In this document: in pieces, positions 8,512 through 17,585 of the stretch
Layout of the letters: each line of letters opens with the position of its first letter
Numbering within the stretch: position 1 is the stretch's first letter
Assembly (NCBI RefSeq): GCF_001542405.1
Contig: NZ_LNCD01000082.1
Coordinates: 186,001 to 250,000, forward strand
Length of the DNA stretch: 64,000 bases
Origin: Rhizobium altiplani
GTDB lineage: Bacteria > Pseudomonadota > Alphaproteobacteria > Rhizobiales > Rhizobiaceae
Reading direction: 5' to 3'
Position numbers and translations under genes: made by a program
The notes under the pieces: model-generated
Told to the model about the DNA's origin: nothing
The model's database searches: none
What the model saw: the letters and a program-made list of their open reading frames with translations, nothing else

Positions 8512-8517
8512 ACTGCG

Positions 8518-8709
8518 ATGACCAGCGTGACCACCCCCACAACGACAACCCGAAAAGTGTTGCGCGGGCGACCTTACAGCCTCGGTGAGTTTGCCAGGAA
8601 GTATAGACTAGAGGAAACCGAGGCAAAGCGGCTCTATGACAAATTCGGGCCATCGGCCACGGAACTCGATCTGCTCATGGCCGCTAAGCGGCGTCTACCG
8701 GTTCACTAA
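8518..8709 (+). CDS. Small conserved-looking protein with helix-turn-helix-like segment (63 aa)
   Basis: The product begins with a Thr-rich tail (TSVTTPTTTTRK). This is followed by a compact helical unit in which SLGEFARKYRLEETEAKRLY looks like two short helices, and it ends DLLMAAKRRLPVH. The spacing suggests a helix-turn-helix or DUF3606-type fold; I cannot assign it firmly. AAGGAG lies seven bases upstream of the ATG, but inside a hairpin. No operon partner is visible. Confidence 0.65.
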   Translation: MTSVTTPTTTTRKVLRGRPYSLGEFARKYRLEETEAKRLYDKFGPSATELDLLMAAKRRLPVH

Positions 8710-9059
8710 TGGTTCTATCAAACGCATAAGGACTGCAACAAATCGAGTGGATTCGCTTTTGTCGCCGTTGCGGTGTGGCCATCGCTCGGTCAGTCCGGGC
8801 TGCAGCTCTCCACGACGGTTCTGCCGTTTCAGCGGCTGCAGATCGAAGAGGTCGAAGGCCCAGCTAAAGAGCGACGGCCAATACAAAGCGAATCTTCTCG
8901 GTCCCATTTCAGCCTACGGAAACTGAACTTTCATTACCAAGATTTCATTTCATTCGACCGTCATTTCGTGCCAATCCGGGCCGATGCTAATCTGCCGTTC
9001 AGCTGCGACATGATCATCTTGCTGGCGGCTGCGTTGGCAGCATGTTGATCGAGGCCGGA
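8710..9059. other. 350-bp intergenic region
   Basis: I see no gene, repeat or terminator. The promoter of the downstream export operon presumably lies in the right part of this stretch, but no clear -35/-10 pair stands out. Confidence 0.4.
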
Positions 9060-10352
9060 ATGAACGACGTCAAGAGTATGCACGAAACCAAGCCGACCAA
9101 GGCGAGCGCCGACCTGGCGACCGTCCTTGCGGCTTCACGCAAACAGTCGAAGGGCCGTTGGCGTGGTCACCTATTGGTATTGCTTCTGCTGATTCTTGCG
9201 GCCGGCGGGGCGGCCTATTTCTATGTGCGGCAAGAAGGCAACCAATACAGCTACGCCACTCAACCTATCAAACGCGGCGACCTGACCGTGCTGGTTACGG
9301 CAACCGGATCCGTGCAGCCGACTGAGCAAGTGGATATATCAAGCGAGCTGTCGGGTACGGTTCGCGAGGTGAACGTCGACTACAACAGCGAGGTCAAGGC
9401 CGGCGAGGTCCTTGGCGCTCTCGATACGAACAAGCTTGAGGCGGACGTCAAGAGTTCGCGGGCGAAACTCGATTCGGCGAAAGCAAACGTCGTGAAGGCC
9501 ACCGCCGACCTCGAGTCGGCCCAGAGCTCGTTCCAACGAGCCCGCAACCTCGTTCAGAGCAACGTGTCTACGCAGCAGAGCCTCGAAGATGCGCGCTATA
9601 AGTTCGATTCCGCGGTCGCCGCAAAGGACATCAACGTCGCTGCCGTGCTTTCTGCTGAGGCTGATTTGCGGCTGGCCGAAGTCAACCTCGCCAAGGCGAA
9701 GATCGTCTCGCCGATCAACGGCGTGATTCTCACGCGTTCGGTTGATCCCGGTGCAACGGTCGCAGCGTCCTTGTCCGCGCCGGTGCTGTTCGTCATCGCC
9801 GGCGATCTGCGGAAGATGGAACTGCAGGTCGATGTCGACGAGGCCGATGTCGGTCAGATTGCCGTCGGCCAGAAGGCGACGTTCACGGTTGATGCCTATC
9901 CCAACCGGACCTTTCCAGCCGAGATCAAGCAGATTCGGTTTGCATCCGAGACCACGAACAACGTCGTGACCTACAAGGCGATCCTGTCGGTCGACAATGC
10001 TGACCTGCTGCTGCGTCCTGGCATGACCGCCACCGCTGACGTCACCGTTGAGGCGGTCGAGAATACCCTGATGATTCCAAATTCGGCCCTTCGCTATGCC
10101 CCCCCGGCCGCAGAGTCTCCCCGCGGCCGCGGCATCTTCGGCCTGCTCCGACCACCGCGCATGGGCCCACGGAGCGGCAACCAGGGCGAAGCCCTGACCG
10201 GAGCAAAGCGGCGCGTATGGGTGCTGAAAGCAGGCAAGCCGGCACCAGTGATCATCCAGGTGGGGTCTTCCGACGGGCAATTCACTCAGATCGTTTCCAG
10301 TGACCTGAAGGAAAGCGATGCCGTGATTACCGACGCTACTCAGGCGAAGTAG
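9060..10352 (+). CDS. MacA-like periplasmic adaptor of an ABC export system (HlyD family)
   Basis: This is the membrane-fusion subunit of a MacAB-type tripartite exporter. It links an inner-membrane FtsX-like permease to an outer-membrane channel. With the start at 9060 (GAGG upstream; an ATG at 9042 is possible) it has 430 aa. The order is a cytoplasmic tail, one membrane segment at about 36-55, the split biotinyl-lipoyl domain (VTATGSVQPTEQVDISSELSG and later AKIVSPINGVIL), a coiled-coil hairpin between the two halves (about 115-200), and beta-barrel sequence after that. A Pro/Arg/Gly-rich insert (about 340-380) precedes the C terminus. The ATPase and permease genes follow; no TolC-type gene is nearby. 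Confidence 0.9.
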   Translation: MNDVKSMHETKPTKASADLATVLAASRKQSKGRWRGHLLVLLLLILAAGGAAYFYVRQEGNQYSYATQPIKRGDLTVLVTATGSVQPTEQVDISSELSGTVREVNVDYNSEVKAGEVLGALDTNKLEADVKSSRAKLDSAKANVVKATADLESAQSSFQRARNLVQSNVSTQQSLEDARYKFDSAVAAKDINVAAVLSAEADLRLAEVNLAKAKIVSPINGVILTRSVDPGATVAASLSAPVLFVIAGDLRKMELQVDVDEADVGQIAVGQKATFTVDAYPNRTFPAEIKQIRFASETTNNVVTYKAILSVDNADLLLRPGMTATADVTVEAVENTLMIPNSALRYAPPAAESPRGRGIFGLLRPPRMGPRSGNQGEALTGAKRRVWVLKAGKPAPVIIQVGSSDGQFTQIVSSDLKESDAVITDATQAK

Positions 10353-10364
10353 GCGAGGCTCACG

Positions 10365-11081
10365 ATGCAGAGCCCGCCACTCATCGAATTCAAACAGGTC
10401 TCGAAGATCTATGGTCAAGGAGAGGCGGCCATCCGCGCCCTCGACCGGGTGGATCTGTCGATCCGCGAACACGAATTCGTCGCCATCATGGGACCTTCCG
10501 GCTCGGGCAAGTCGACGGCCATGAACATTCTTGGTTGTCTCGATGTGCCGAGCGCCGGTGACTACCTTTTCCAAGGCGTATCGACACAGGGTTTCGACCG
10601 CAGCCAGCTGACATTGCTGCGCCGTCATATGCTCGGCTTCGTATTCCAGGGGTTCAACCTGCTGCCGCGCACCTCGGCGTTGGAGAATGTCGAGTTGCCG
10701 CTGATCTATCGCGGCATGCATGCGAGCGAGCGCCACCGCAAGGCCAAGGAGGCGCTCGGGCTTGTGGGGCTTTTCGGGCGTGAGCATCACAAGACGCAGG
10801 AACTGTCCGGCGGCCAGCAGCAACGTGTCGCGATTGCCCGGGCGATCGTGACCGAGCCCTCTCTGCTTCTCGCGGACGAGCCAACCGGCAATCTGGACAC
10901 GAAGACCAGCGTCGAGATCATGGACCTGATGACGCGACTGAACCGCGAACAGGGCATCACGATCGTCATGGTCACGCACGAGCCCGATATTGCTGCCTAC
11001 ACTCAGCGCCTGCTGCGTTTCATAGACGGCAAGCTCGAGACCGAGCTCGAGCATCGCGGGAGGGCGGATCATGTTCTTTGA
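10365..11081 (+). CDS. MacB-type ABC transporter ATP-binding protein
   Basis: The 238-aa nucleotide-binding subunit has Walker A GPSGSGKST at residues 43-51, a Q-loop at FQGFN, the signature LSGGQ at 147-151 and Walker B LLLADEP at 167-173, followed by the switch histidine in VTHEPD. This belongs to the LolD/MacB group that powers FtsX-like permeases, not classical importers. It starts 12 bases after the adaptor gene and overlaps the permease gene by 11 bases, so all three are one operon. In E. coli MacB both domains are fused; here ATPase and permease are separate proteins. Confidence 0.93.
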   Translation: MQSPPLIEFKQVSKIYGQGEAAIRALDRVDLSIREHEFVAIMGPSGSGKSTAMNILGCLDVPSAGDYLFQGVSTQGFDRSQLTLLRRHMLGFVFQGFNLLPRTSALENVELPLIYRGMHASERHRKAKEALGLVGLFGREHHKTQELSGGQQQRVAIARAIVTEPSLLLADEPTGNLDTKTSVEIMDLMTRLNREQGITIVMVTHEPDIAAYTQRLLRFIDGKLETELEHRGRADHVL

Positions 11082-12279
11082 GACGCTGAAACTTGCGCTG
11101 CGAGCAATCGGCAGGAACATGCTTCGCTCGTTCCTCACCGTGCTCGGCGTCGTCATCGGCGTGGCGGCCGTCATCGCATTGGTGACGATCGGCAACGGTA
11201 CGACCGCCCAGGTCTCGGCCGAGCTTTCACGGCTCGGCACCAACATGCTGTTCGCGCGTCCGGGTCAGTTCGGTCCCGGTCGCCCAAGTTCGGAAGCACG
11301 CCGATTCACGATCAAGGACGTCGACGCCATCCGCGATCAGGTCAATGGCCTGCGCGCCGTGGCGCCGCTCAATCAGACGACCGCGACCGTCATCTACGGC
11401 GGGCAGAGCCACTCTACGACCGTGATGGGGACGAACAACGACTACTTCATCGCGCAGGACTGGGACATGGCGATCGGCCGCACCTTTGACGCGGCGGAAG
11501 AACGCGGACGCCCGCGCTGCATCCTCGGAGAAACGGTACGCTCGCAACTCTTCGGCGCCGCCGATCCCACAGGGCAGCAGATTCGCGTCGGCAAAGTTTC
11601 CTGCAGCATCATCGGTGTCCTTGCCAAGCGCGGGCAGTCCGGCATGGGCAACGATCAGGACGACGTCGTCGTCATGCCCGTCAAGGTCTATCAACGCCGG
11701 GTCGGCGGCAAAGCGAACGCCAATGTCCAGATGATCGTGATCTCGGCGCGCGACGGGGTGTCGACATCGAAAGTTCAGACCGAAACCGAAAACCTGCTTC
11801 GGGAGCGGCGCAAGATCGTGCCGGGGCGTGACGATGACTTCAGCGTCAATGACATGACGCAGATTGCTGACGCAATGACCGGTACCACGACACTGTTGAC
11901 CAGCTTGCTCGGAGCGGTCGCCGCGATCAGCCTGCTTGTTGGCGGGATCGGGATCATGAACATCATGCTGGTGTCAGTGACCGAGCGCACCCGCGAGATC
12001 GGCATACGCCTGGCGATCGGCGCACTGGAAAGCCAGGTGCTGCTGCAGTTCCTTGTCGAGGCGGTGGCACTCTCCGTATTTGGTGGGATCGCAGGGATTT
12101 TGCTGGGGGTCAGCCTTGGTTATGGAGCAGTGACCGTGCTGAAGGTGCCGTTCGTGGTCAGCCCCACGATGATCGCTGTGGCGTTCGCGTTCTCCGCCGC
12201 GATAGGGATGGTCTTCGGTTACTTCCCCGCTCGCCGTGCGGCGCAGCTCAACCCGATCGACGCATTGAGGCACGAGTGA
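11071..12279 (+). CDS. MacB-type ABC transporter permease (FtsX-like)
   Basis: The 402-aa protein has the MacB_PCD/FtsX plan: one N-terminal membrane segment at about 20-42 (LTVLGVVIGVAAVIALVTIG), a large periplasmic domain (about 45-270), and three C-terminal membrane segments, the first containing AAISLLVGGIGIMNIMLV. The cytoplasmic RTREIGIRLAIGA loop after that segment is a family hallmark. It works with the adjacent ATPase and adaptor to export a substrate that cannot be read from the sequence; macrolides, peptides or lipophilic molecules are all known for this family. Confidence 0.93.
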   Translation: MFFETLKLALRAIGRNMLRSFLTVLGVVIGVAAVIALVTIGNGTTAQVSAELSRLGTNMLFARPGQFGPGRPSSEARRFTIKDVDAIRDQVNGLRAVAPLNQTTATVIYGGQSHSTTVMGTNNDYFIAQDWDMAIGRTFDAAEERGRPRCILGETVRSQLFGAADPTGQQIRVGKVSCSIIGVLAKRGQSGMGNDQDDVVVMPVKVYQRRVGGKANANVQMIVISARDGVSTSKVQTETENLLRERRKIVPGRDDDFSVNDMTQIADAMTGTTTLLTSLLGAVAAISLLVGGIGIMNIMLVSVTERTREIGIRLAIGALESQVLLQFLVEAVALSVFGGIAGILLGVSLGYGAVTVLKVPFVVSPTMIAVAFAFSAAIGMVFGYFPARRAAQLNPIDALRHE

Positions 12280-12461
12280 GCGGAGGCACCTGGTTTCGGC
12301 CGGGCCGCTGCTCTGCATGCCTCATCGGGTTAGGCGCGAGGCGCTGGCCAGCGCTCTTGCGTCACCACACGCTGCAAGGCCACTTGCCATTTCACCGTGA
12401 TTGAGAAGACGCATCGCCGGAAGATCCAGGCGCTCCCGCGGCTTGCCGTTCGAAAGAACGC

Positions 12462-12471
12462 TGATATATCA
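12462..12471. promoter_or_regulatory. Palindrome TGATATATCA upstream of the GntR gene
   Basis: A perfect 10-bp palindrome lies 56 bases before the regulator start. It directly follows a small hairpin, CGTTC-GAAA-GAACG (12447-12460). Autoregulatory GntR operators are often short palindromes at this distance, but the match to a known GntR consensus is weak. Confidence 0.25.
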
Positions 12472-12526
12472 TTAGCGTTACAGTCGCTTCACAACACGCA
12501 CACATTTTCTGGAGCCGAATACGCGG

Positions 12527-13144
12527 ATGCAGAACTCACTCAGCCACCGTGCCTATCTCACCCTGGAACATGCGATCGTGACGCTGACGTTGCAGCCGGG
12601 CGCCTTGGTTACCGAGAAGCATCTGATCGACCTTGCCGGTCACGGACGCACGCCGGTGCGCGAAGCGATCCAGAAGCTGGCGTGGCAAGGGCTCATCGTG
12701 GTGAAGCCGCGTGTCGGGCTGCAGGTGGCCGAAATCAAGCCGACGGACCATGAGAACGTCATGCAGGTTCGCCGCGAGCTCGAGCCGATCGCTGCCGCCC
12801 TGGCAGCCGACTTTGCGACATCAGAGCAGCGCAGGGAACTGGGTGAATGTGCCCAGACGATGGAAATGTCCGCCACGACCGGCGATTTGGCGGCATTCTT
12901 CGCCGCGGACAAGACCTTTGACGAAATCCTGGAAGAAGCCTGCCCGAACAGTTTCATAACATCGGCGCTCGGACCGGTTCAGACCCATTCCCGTCGGCTC
13001 TGGTCTGCATCCAGCAGTCCCGACAGGATGGATCAATCCATCTCTCTGCACGTCGAGGTCGTACGGGCCATTCAGCAGGGCAGATCCCAGGACGCCAACC
13101 GGACGATGGGCGCCCTCATCAAGTATCTCAGTAGCCACAATTGA
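12527..13144 (+). CDS. GntR-family transcriptional regulator (FCD domain)
   Basis: The 205-aa product has an N-terminal winged helix (about residues 8-72), with GRTPVREAIQKLAWQGL as its recognition region, and a helical FCD ligand-binding domain (about 78-200) that starts VMQVRRELEPIAAALAA. This is the FadR branch of GntR, whose members sense small organic acids or sugars. It lies alone between the MacAB-like operon and the convergent fpr gene, so its targets may include the exporter upstream or itself. No metabolic gene next to it hints at the ligand. Confidence 0.85.
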   Translation: MQNSLSHRAYLTLEHAIVTLTLQPGALVTEKHLIDLAGHGRTPVREAIQKLAWQGLIVVKPRVGLQVAEIKPTDHENVMQVRRELEPIAAALAADFATSEQRRELGECAQTMEMSATTGDLAAFFAADKTFDEILEEACPNSFITSALGPVQTHSRRLWSASSSPDRMDQSISLHVEVVRAIQQGRSQDANRTMGALIKYLSSHN

Positions 13145-13146
13145 AA

Positions 13147-13167
13147 ACGGCCCCATTCCGGGGCCGT
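13147..13167 (-). terminator. Terminator at the end of fpr
   Basis: Eight-pair stem ACGGCCCC/GGGGCCGT with a five-base loop. Read on the minus strand it is followed by TTTTC, so it serves fpr; it also lies just after the convergent GntR gene and may act in both directions. Confidence 0.75.
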
Positions 13168-13189
13168 GAACGCTTCTATCTTGGCTGAT

Positions 13190-14002
13190 TTAGCCGACGA
13201 ATGCCCGCTCGATAACGAACTCCGCCGGCTTGCTGTTTGCGCCCTCGTTGAGGCCAGCCTTTTCCAGCAGTTCCTTGGTATCTTTCAGCATCGCCGAGGA
13301 CCCGCAGATCATACCGCGATCGATTGATGGATCGAGCGGCGGAACGCCGAGATCGGTGAAAAGCTTGCCCGCCGAGATCAAATCCGTGATGCGGCCGCGA
13401 TAGGCGAAGTCTTCACGGGTGACCGTCGCGTAGTGGCGCAGCTTGTCGCCGACTATCTCCTGCAGAAGTTCGTCGTTCTTGATTTCCTCGACGAGATCGA
13501 AGCCGTACTTCAGTTCCGCTACGTCGCGGGTCGTGTGCGTGAGGATGACTTCCTCGTACTTCTCGTAGGTTTCTGGATCGCGGATCAGGCTCGCGAAGGG
13601 GGCGATACCGGTGCCGGTCGAAAACATATAGAGACGACGGCCGGGTGTCAGCGCGTCAAGCACCAGCGTGCCCGTCGGCTTCTTGCGCATCAGAACCTGG
13701 TCGCCTGGCTTGATCGCCTGCAGATGCGAGGTCAGCGGACCATCCGGGACCTTGATCGAGAAAAACTCCAGCTCCTCCGCCCAGGCGGGGCTTGCGATCG
13801 AATAGGCGCGGAAAATCGGCTTGCCTTCGACCATCAGCCCGATCATCGCGAATTCGCCGGACCGGAAACGGAAACCCTGCGGGCGCGTCATCGTGAACCG
13901 GAACAAGCGGTCCGTATAATGCGTCACGCTAAGCACGGTTTCGGCATAGACTCCGGCCGGAATCGGGGAGGCGAAGTCTTCGGTCTTTGCAGGGGCGTTC
14001 AT
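13190..14002 (-). CDS. fpr: Ferredoxin--NADP(+) reductase
   Basis: This FAD enzyme moves electrons between NADPH and ferredoxin or flavodoxin, supporting iron-sulfur cluster repair and oxidative stress defence. With the start at 14002 (MNAPAKTEDF) it has 270 aa, the usual length for rhizobial Fpr. An ATG eight codons upstream is also in frame. FAD binding is marked by RAYSIASP, nicotinamide binding by FSTGTGIAPFASLIRD and the C-terminal CGSSAMLKDTKELL segment. It ends FVIERAFVG, as in the bacterial subclass I enzymes. It appears monocistronic with its own terminator. Confidence 0.95.
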   Translation of the reverse strand: MNAPAKTEDFASPIPAGVYAETVLSVTHYTDRLFRFTMTRPQGFRFRSGEFAMIGLMVEGKPIFRAYSIASPAWAEELEFFSIKVPDGPLTSHLQAIKPGDQVLMRKKPTGTLVLDALTPGRRLYMFSTGTGIAPFASLIRDPETYEKYEEVILTHTTRDVAELKYGFDLVEEIKNDELLQEIVGDKLRHYATVTREDFAYRGRITDLISAGKLFTDLGVPPLDPSIDRGMICGSSAMLKDTKELLEKAGLNEGANSKPAEFVIERAFVG

Positions 14003-14249
14003 TTCGGTATCGGATCCCGTATTCATCGCACAATGTTATCGATGCCAGCGAGATATTACAAATAGTGTCGGGATTAAAGGTATTCCATTCTTTCTCATGC
14101 GACTTGAACGAAATATGCGTGTCATCGTCAGGATTCCTGCCCCTTGCGTCGCTTCGTCGCTTTTGCGCTGGCGAAGCGAAGCAAAGGATGCATATTAAGC
14201 CAAAAACCGCGTCTGCCATGCGCGGACGCCATAGGCTGCTCGGGGAAAC

Positions 14250-14978
14250 ATGAAGATTTTCAATTACAAGCGCGTACCTTACGCGGAGATGCGCGCATTT
14301 TCCGTCCATATTCTGACGGCATCCGGATCTTTTCTCGCGTTCCTCGGCGTGGTCGCTGCTGCCGAGCACCGGTTCATCGACATGTTCTGGTGGCTCGGCC
14401 TTGCGCTTCTAGTTGACGGTATCGACGGACCGATTGCTCGCAAGGTGAGCGTCAAGGAGGTGCTGCCAAACTGGTCGGGCGATACGCTCGACAATATCAT
14501 TGACTATGTCACCTACGTTCTATTGCCGGCCTTTGCCCTCTACCAGAGTGGCATGATCGGCGAACCATGGTCCTTCGTGGCGGCAGGCATGATCGTCGTA
14601 TCGAGTGCAATCTACTACGCGGATACCGGAATGAAGACGGACGAGTACTTCTTCTCCGGCTTCCCAGTAGTCTGGAACATGATCGTCTTTACGCTTTTCG
14701 TCATCGATGCCAGCGCGATCACAGCACTTGTCGTCGTCATCGTTTCCGTCATCCTGACCTTCCTGCCGATCAATTTTCTCCATCCTGTCCGCGTCCAGCG
14801 CCTGCGTCCGCTCAACCTCGGTGTTTTCTTCCTATGGTCGGCGCTCGGAATGTATGCGCTTCTGACGCATTTCGTGATCCCGCAGTGGGCGCTTGTCCTC
14901 TTTATCCTTAGCGGTATCTACCTCTACTGCGTCGGCGCCGTGCTGCAGTTCTTCCCGGCGCTTGGACGTAGAACCTAG
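14250..14978 (+). CDS. pcs: Phosphatidylcholine synthase
   Basis: Pcs condenses CDP-diacylglycerol with choline to make phosphatidylcholine directly, a pathway typical of rhizobia and other host-associated alphaproteobacteria. The 242-aa protein has about eight membrane segments and the CDP-alcohol phosphotransferase motif DG-x2-AR-x8-G-x3-D-x3-D, seen as DGIDGPIARK followed by SGDTLDNIIDY (about residues 55-90). GGGGAAAC precedes the ATG closely. It lies 10 bases upstream of a quinone oxidoreductase gene and is likely co-transcribed with it. Confidence 0.95.
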   Translation: MKIFNYKRVPYAEMRAFSVHILTASGSFLAFLGVVAAAEHRFIDMFWWLGLALLVDGIDGPIARKVSVKEVLPNWSGDTLDNIIDYVTYVLLPAFALYQSGMIGEPWSFVAAGMIVVSSAIYYADTGMKTDEYFFSGFPVVWNMIVFTLFVIDASAITALVVVIVSVILTFLPINFLHPVRVQRLRPLNLGVFFLWSALGMYALLTHFVIPQWALVLFILSGIYLYCVGAVLQFFPALGRRT

Positions 14979-14987
14979 GAGAAGACG

Positions 14988-15968
14988 ATGGCGAAGACGC
15001 AGGCGGTCTCATTCAGCAGGACCGGTGGACCCGAGGTTCTTGAATATGTCGATATCGACCTGCCGCCGCCCGGCGCAGGCGAAGTGCAGATCAAGCATGC
15101 AGCCATCGGCCTTAACTTCATAGACGTCTACTTCCGGACAGGTCTCTACAAGGCGCCGCATATGCCTTTCGTGACGGGCAAGGAGGCGGCTGGCACTGTC
15201 ATCGCTGTCGGGCCTGATGTAGAGGATTTCAAAATTGGCGATCGGGTCGCCTATGCCGGTGCGGATGGCGCATACAGCGTCGAGCGGAACGTCGAGACCA
15301 AGCACCTCGTAAAGGTGCCGGATGGAATTCCCCTGGAAACCGCAGCCTCGATGATGTTGAAGGGAATGACTGCGGAATACCTGCTCAACCGGACATACAA
15401 GGTTGGCCCGGATACGACGATCCTGTTTCACGCCGCCGCCGGTGGCGTAGGCCTCATCGCAGGCCAATGGGCCAAGGCGCTCGGGGCAACGGTGATCGGC
15501 ACCGCGGGGTCAGATAGCAAGGTGCGTTTGGCACTCGAGCATGGCTACGACTACGTTATCAACTATAACACCGAGAATTTTGTAGAGAGCGTGCGCGAGA
15601 TCACCGGTGGGGCAGGGGTCCACGTCGCCTACGACTCGCTTGGCCGCGACACGTTTCCGCAATCGCTCGACTGCCTGCGACGGTTCGGCATGTTCGTCTC
15701 GTTCGGCCAATCCTCAGGACCGATCGAGAACTTCACCCTTGCCATGCTCGCGCAGAAGGGATCGCTCTTTGCAACACGGCCCACGCTTTTCGCCTACATC
15801 GCAACACGCGAAGAGCTAACCAATTGTGCAAACGCGTTATTTGATGTTGTTTTGAGCAACAAAGTGCGTATCAATATCAACCAAACCTATCCATTGCGTG
15901 AAGTCGGACGGGCTCACATGGATCTGGAGTCCAGAAGAACTACCGGAACTACGCTGCTGATCCCATAA
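14988..15968 (+). CDS. Quinone oxidoreductase (zinc-free MDR family)
   Basis: The 326-aa product is a medium-chain reductase of the QOR type. It has an N-terminal GroES-like domain with the TGKEAAG segment, and a Rossmann domain whose nucleotide site reads HAAAGGVGLIAGQWAKALGA. It lacks the zinc ligands of alcohol dehydrogenases, as usual for the QOR branch. Such enzymes reduce quinones or enones with NADPH. TAGGAGAAG provides a good ribosome binding site, 10 bases after pcs. The true substrate is unknown. Confidence 0.9.
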   Translation: MAKTQAVSFSRTGGPEVLEYVDIDLPPPGAGEVQIKHAAIGLNFIDVYFRTGLYKAPHMPFVTGKEAAGTVIAVGPDVEDFKIGDRVAYAGADGAYSVERNVETKHLVKVPDGIPLETAASMMLKGMTAEYLLNRTYKVGPDTTILFHAAAGGVGLIAGQWAKALGATVIGTAGSDSKVRLALEHGYDYVINYNTENFVESVREITGGAGVHVAYDSLGRDTFPQSLDCLRRFGMFVSFGQSSGPIENFTLAMLAQKGSLFATRPTLFAYIATREELTNCANALFDVVLSNKVRININQTYPLREVGRAHMDLESRRTTGTTLLIP

Positions 15969-16010
15969 TGACCCGAATGGGCAGGGTCGGCAGAGAGAAA
16001 TGAGGGGAAC

Positions 16011-17585
16011 GTGTCGTTATCTGATGTGCCGGGTTCCGGCGCGTTATTGTCTGTCCAGCAACTGACGAAACTCTTCGGCAGCTTTGCTGCCTGCAACCAC
16101 ATCGACCTCGATATCGCCCACGGCGAAATCCATGCTCTCCTTGGTGAAAACGGCGCCGGAAAATCGACGCTCGTCAAGATGCTGTTCGGCGTACTCGAAC
16201 CGACCGAGGGCCATATCCTGTGGGAGGGCCAGCCGGTTTCGATCGGTTCGCCGGGTGATGCCCGCAAGCTCGGCATCGGCATGGTCTTTCAACACTTCTC
16301 GCTCTTCGAGGCGTTGACGGTTGCTGAAAACATCGCGCTTTCCCTTGATGACAGCATTCCGATCGGCAGGATTGCGGAAGAAGCAAGGGCGCTCTCGCGC
16401 GCCTATGGATTGCCGCTCGACCCTCATGCCCACGTCGCCGATCTTTCTGTCGGCGAACGCCAGCGCATCGAGATCGTGCGTGCGCTGCTGCAAAACCCCA
16501 AACTCATTATCCTCGATGAGCCGACTTCGGTGCTGACGCCGCAGGAGGCCGACAAGCTTTTCGAAACACTCTTCAAGCTGAAGGCGGAGGGCAAATCGGT
16601 CCTCTACATCAGTCATCGGCTCGAGGAGGTTCAGCGCATCTGCGACCGGGCGACCGTGTTGCGCAACGGAAGCGTCACCGGCGCCTGTGATCCACGCCAG
16701 GAAACGCCTGCCTCGCTTGCCCGCATGATGGTTGGCAGCGACGTCGCAACCGTCACTCATCCCGATCGGGGCAACAAGGGCGACGTGCAGCTTTCCGTCA
16801 GCAATCTTTCCGTCTCCGCCCGCACGCCCTTTGCCATGCCCCTCAAGGACGTATCCCTGACGGTTCGGTCGGGCGAGATCCTGGCGATTGCGGGTGTCGC
16901 CGGCAACGGCCAGGGCGAACTTTTCGATGCGCTCTCTGGAGAGTATCCAGTGAGCTCGCCGGATGCGATCACCATCCGCAAGAAGGCGGTGGGCACCCAG
17001 GGTATCACGGCACGGCGTCTGCTTGGCGCCGGGTTCGTGCCGGAAGAACGCCATGGCCATGCGGCCGTCTCCGCCATGAAGCTTTCCGACAACCTTGTGC
17101 TGGCGCGAAGCCAATCCGACCGCAGGGCCTTCCTCGGTTGTTCTTTTCTCAAAGTGATCCGTCGCGGTGCCGTCAAGTCCGCGACAAAGCGGATTGCCGA
17201 CGCGATGGACGTGCGCAAGAGCGGAGAGGACCCTGCGGCAGGATCGCTTTCTGGCGGAAACCTGCAAAAGTTCATCGTTGGGCGTGAACTCGACCGACAA
17301 CCGGCGGTTCTCGTTGTTAATCAGCCGACGTGGGGCGTCGACGCGGGAGCCGCGAGTCGCATTCGTCAGGCCCTCGTCGATCTGGCGCGCAACGGCTCGG
17401 CAGTCGTCGTCATCAGCCAGGATCTTGACGAAATATTTGAAGTCGCAACGGAGATTGCCGTGATTTCTGAGGGGCGACTTTCGCAACCCTTCCCGGCGGG
17501 AGAACTGTCTCGAGAGAAGATTGGCCTTCTGATGGGCGGCCTGCACGAAGGCAAGACCGCGTCGGAGACGGCCAATGCGCATTGA
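16011..17585 (+). CDS. BMP-family (nucleoside-type) ABC transporter ATP-binding protein
   Basis: The 524-aa protein contains two ABC domains in tandem. The first has a full Walker A GENGAGKST (about 45-53), the signature LSVGERQRIEIVRAL and Walker B LIILDEPTSVLT. The second has a degenerate Walker A (GVAGNGQGE) but a normal SLSGGNLQKFIVGREL signature, as in RbsA/NupA-type ATPases. The start is a GTG at 16011 with TGAGGGGA upstream. Together with two permeases and a BMP-type binding protein it forms an importer that in characterised relatives takes up nucleosides. Confidence 0.92.
   Translation: MSLSDVPGSGALLSVQQLTKLFGSFAACNHIDLDIAHGEIHALLGENGAGKSTLVKMLFGVLEPTEGHILWEGQPVSIGSPGDARKLGIGMVFQHFSLFEALTVAENIALSLDDSIPIGRIAEEARALSRAYGLPLDPHAHVADLSVGERQRIEIVRALLQNPKLIILDEPTSVLTPQEADKLFETLFKLKAEGKSVLYISHRLEEVQRICDRATVLRNGSVTGACDPRQETPASLARMMVGSDVATVTHPDRGNKGDVQLSVSNLSVSARTPFAMPLKDVSLTVRSGEILAIAGVAGNGQGELFDALSGEYPVSSPDAITIRKKAVGTQGITARRLLGAGFVPEERHGHAAVSAMKLSDNLVLARSQSDRRAFLGCSFLKVIRRGAVKSATKRIADAMDVRKSGEDPAAGSLSGGNLQKFIVGRELDRQPAVLVVNQPTWGVDAGAASRIRQALVDLARNGSAVVVISQDLDEIFEVATEIAVISEGRLSQPFPAGELSREKIGLLMGGLHEGKTASETANAH

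Larger units (their letters stand above)
8077..8517. other. Intergenic region between tRNA-Lys and the 63-aa gene
   Basis: Apart from the candidate small RNA (8225-8376) and the hairpin before the next gene (8492-8511), I see no gene here. A near-miss SOS half-site pair, GTTC-N7-GTTG, occurs near 8292 and is probably chance. Confidence 0.4.

Noticed and set aside
14150..14180. Imperfect CTTCGTCGC/GCGAAGCGAAG repeat upstream of pcs as a regulatory stem
   Set aside because: The arms do not pair well over more than a few bases, and no ribosome site is involved.
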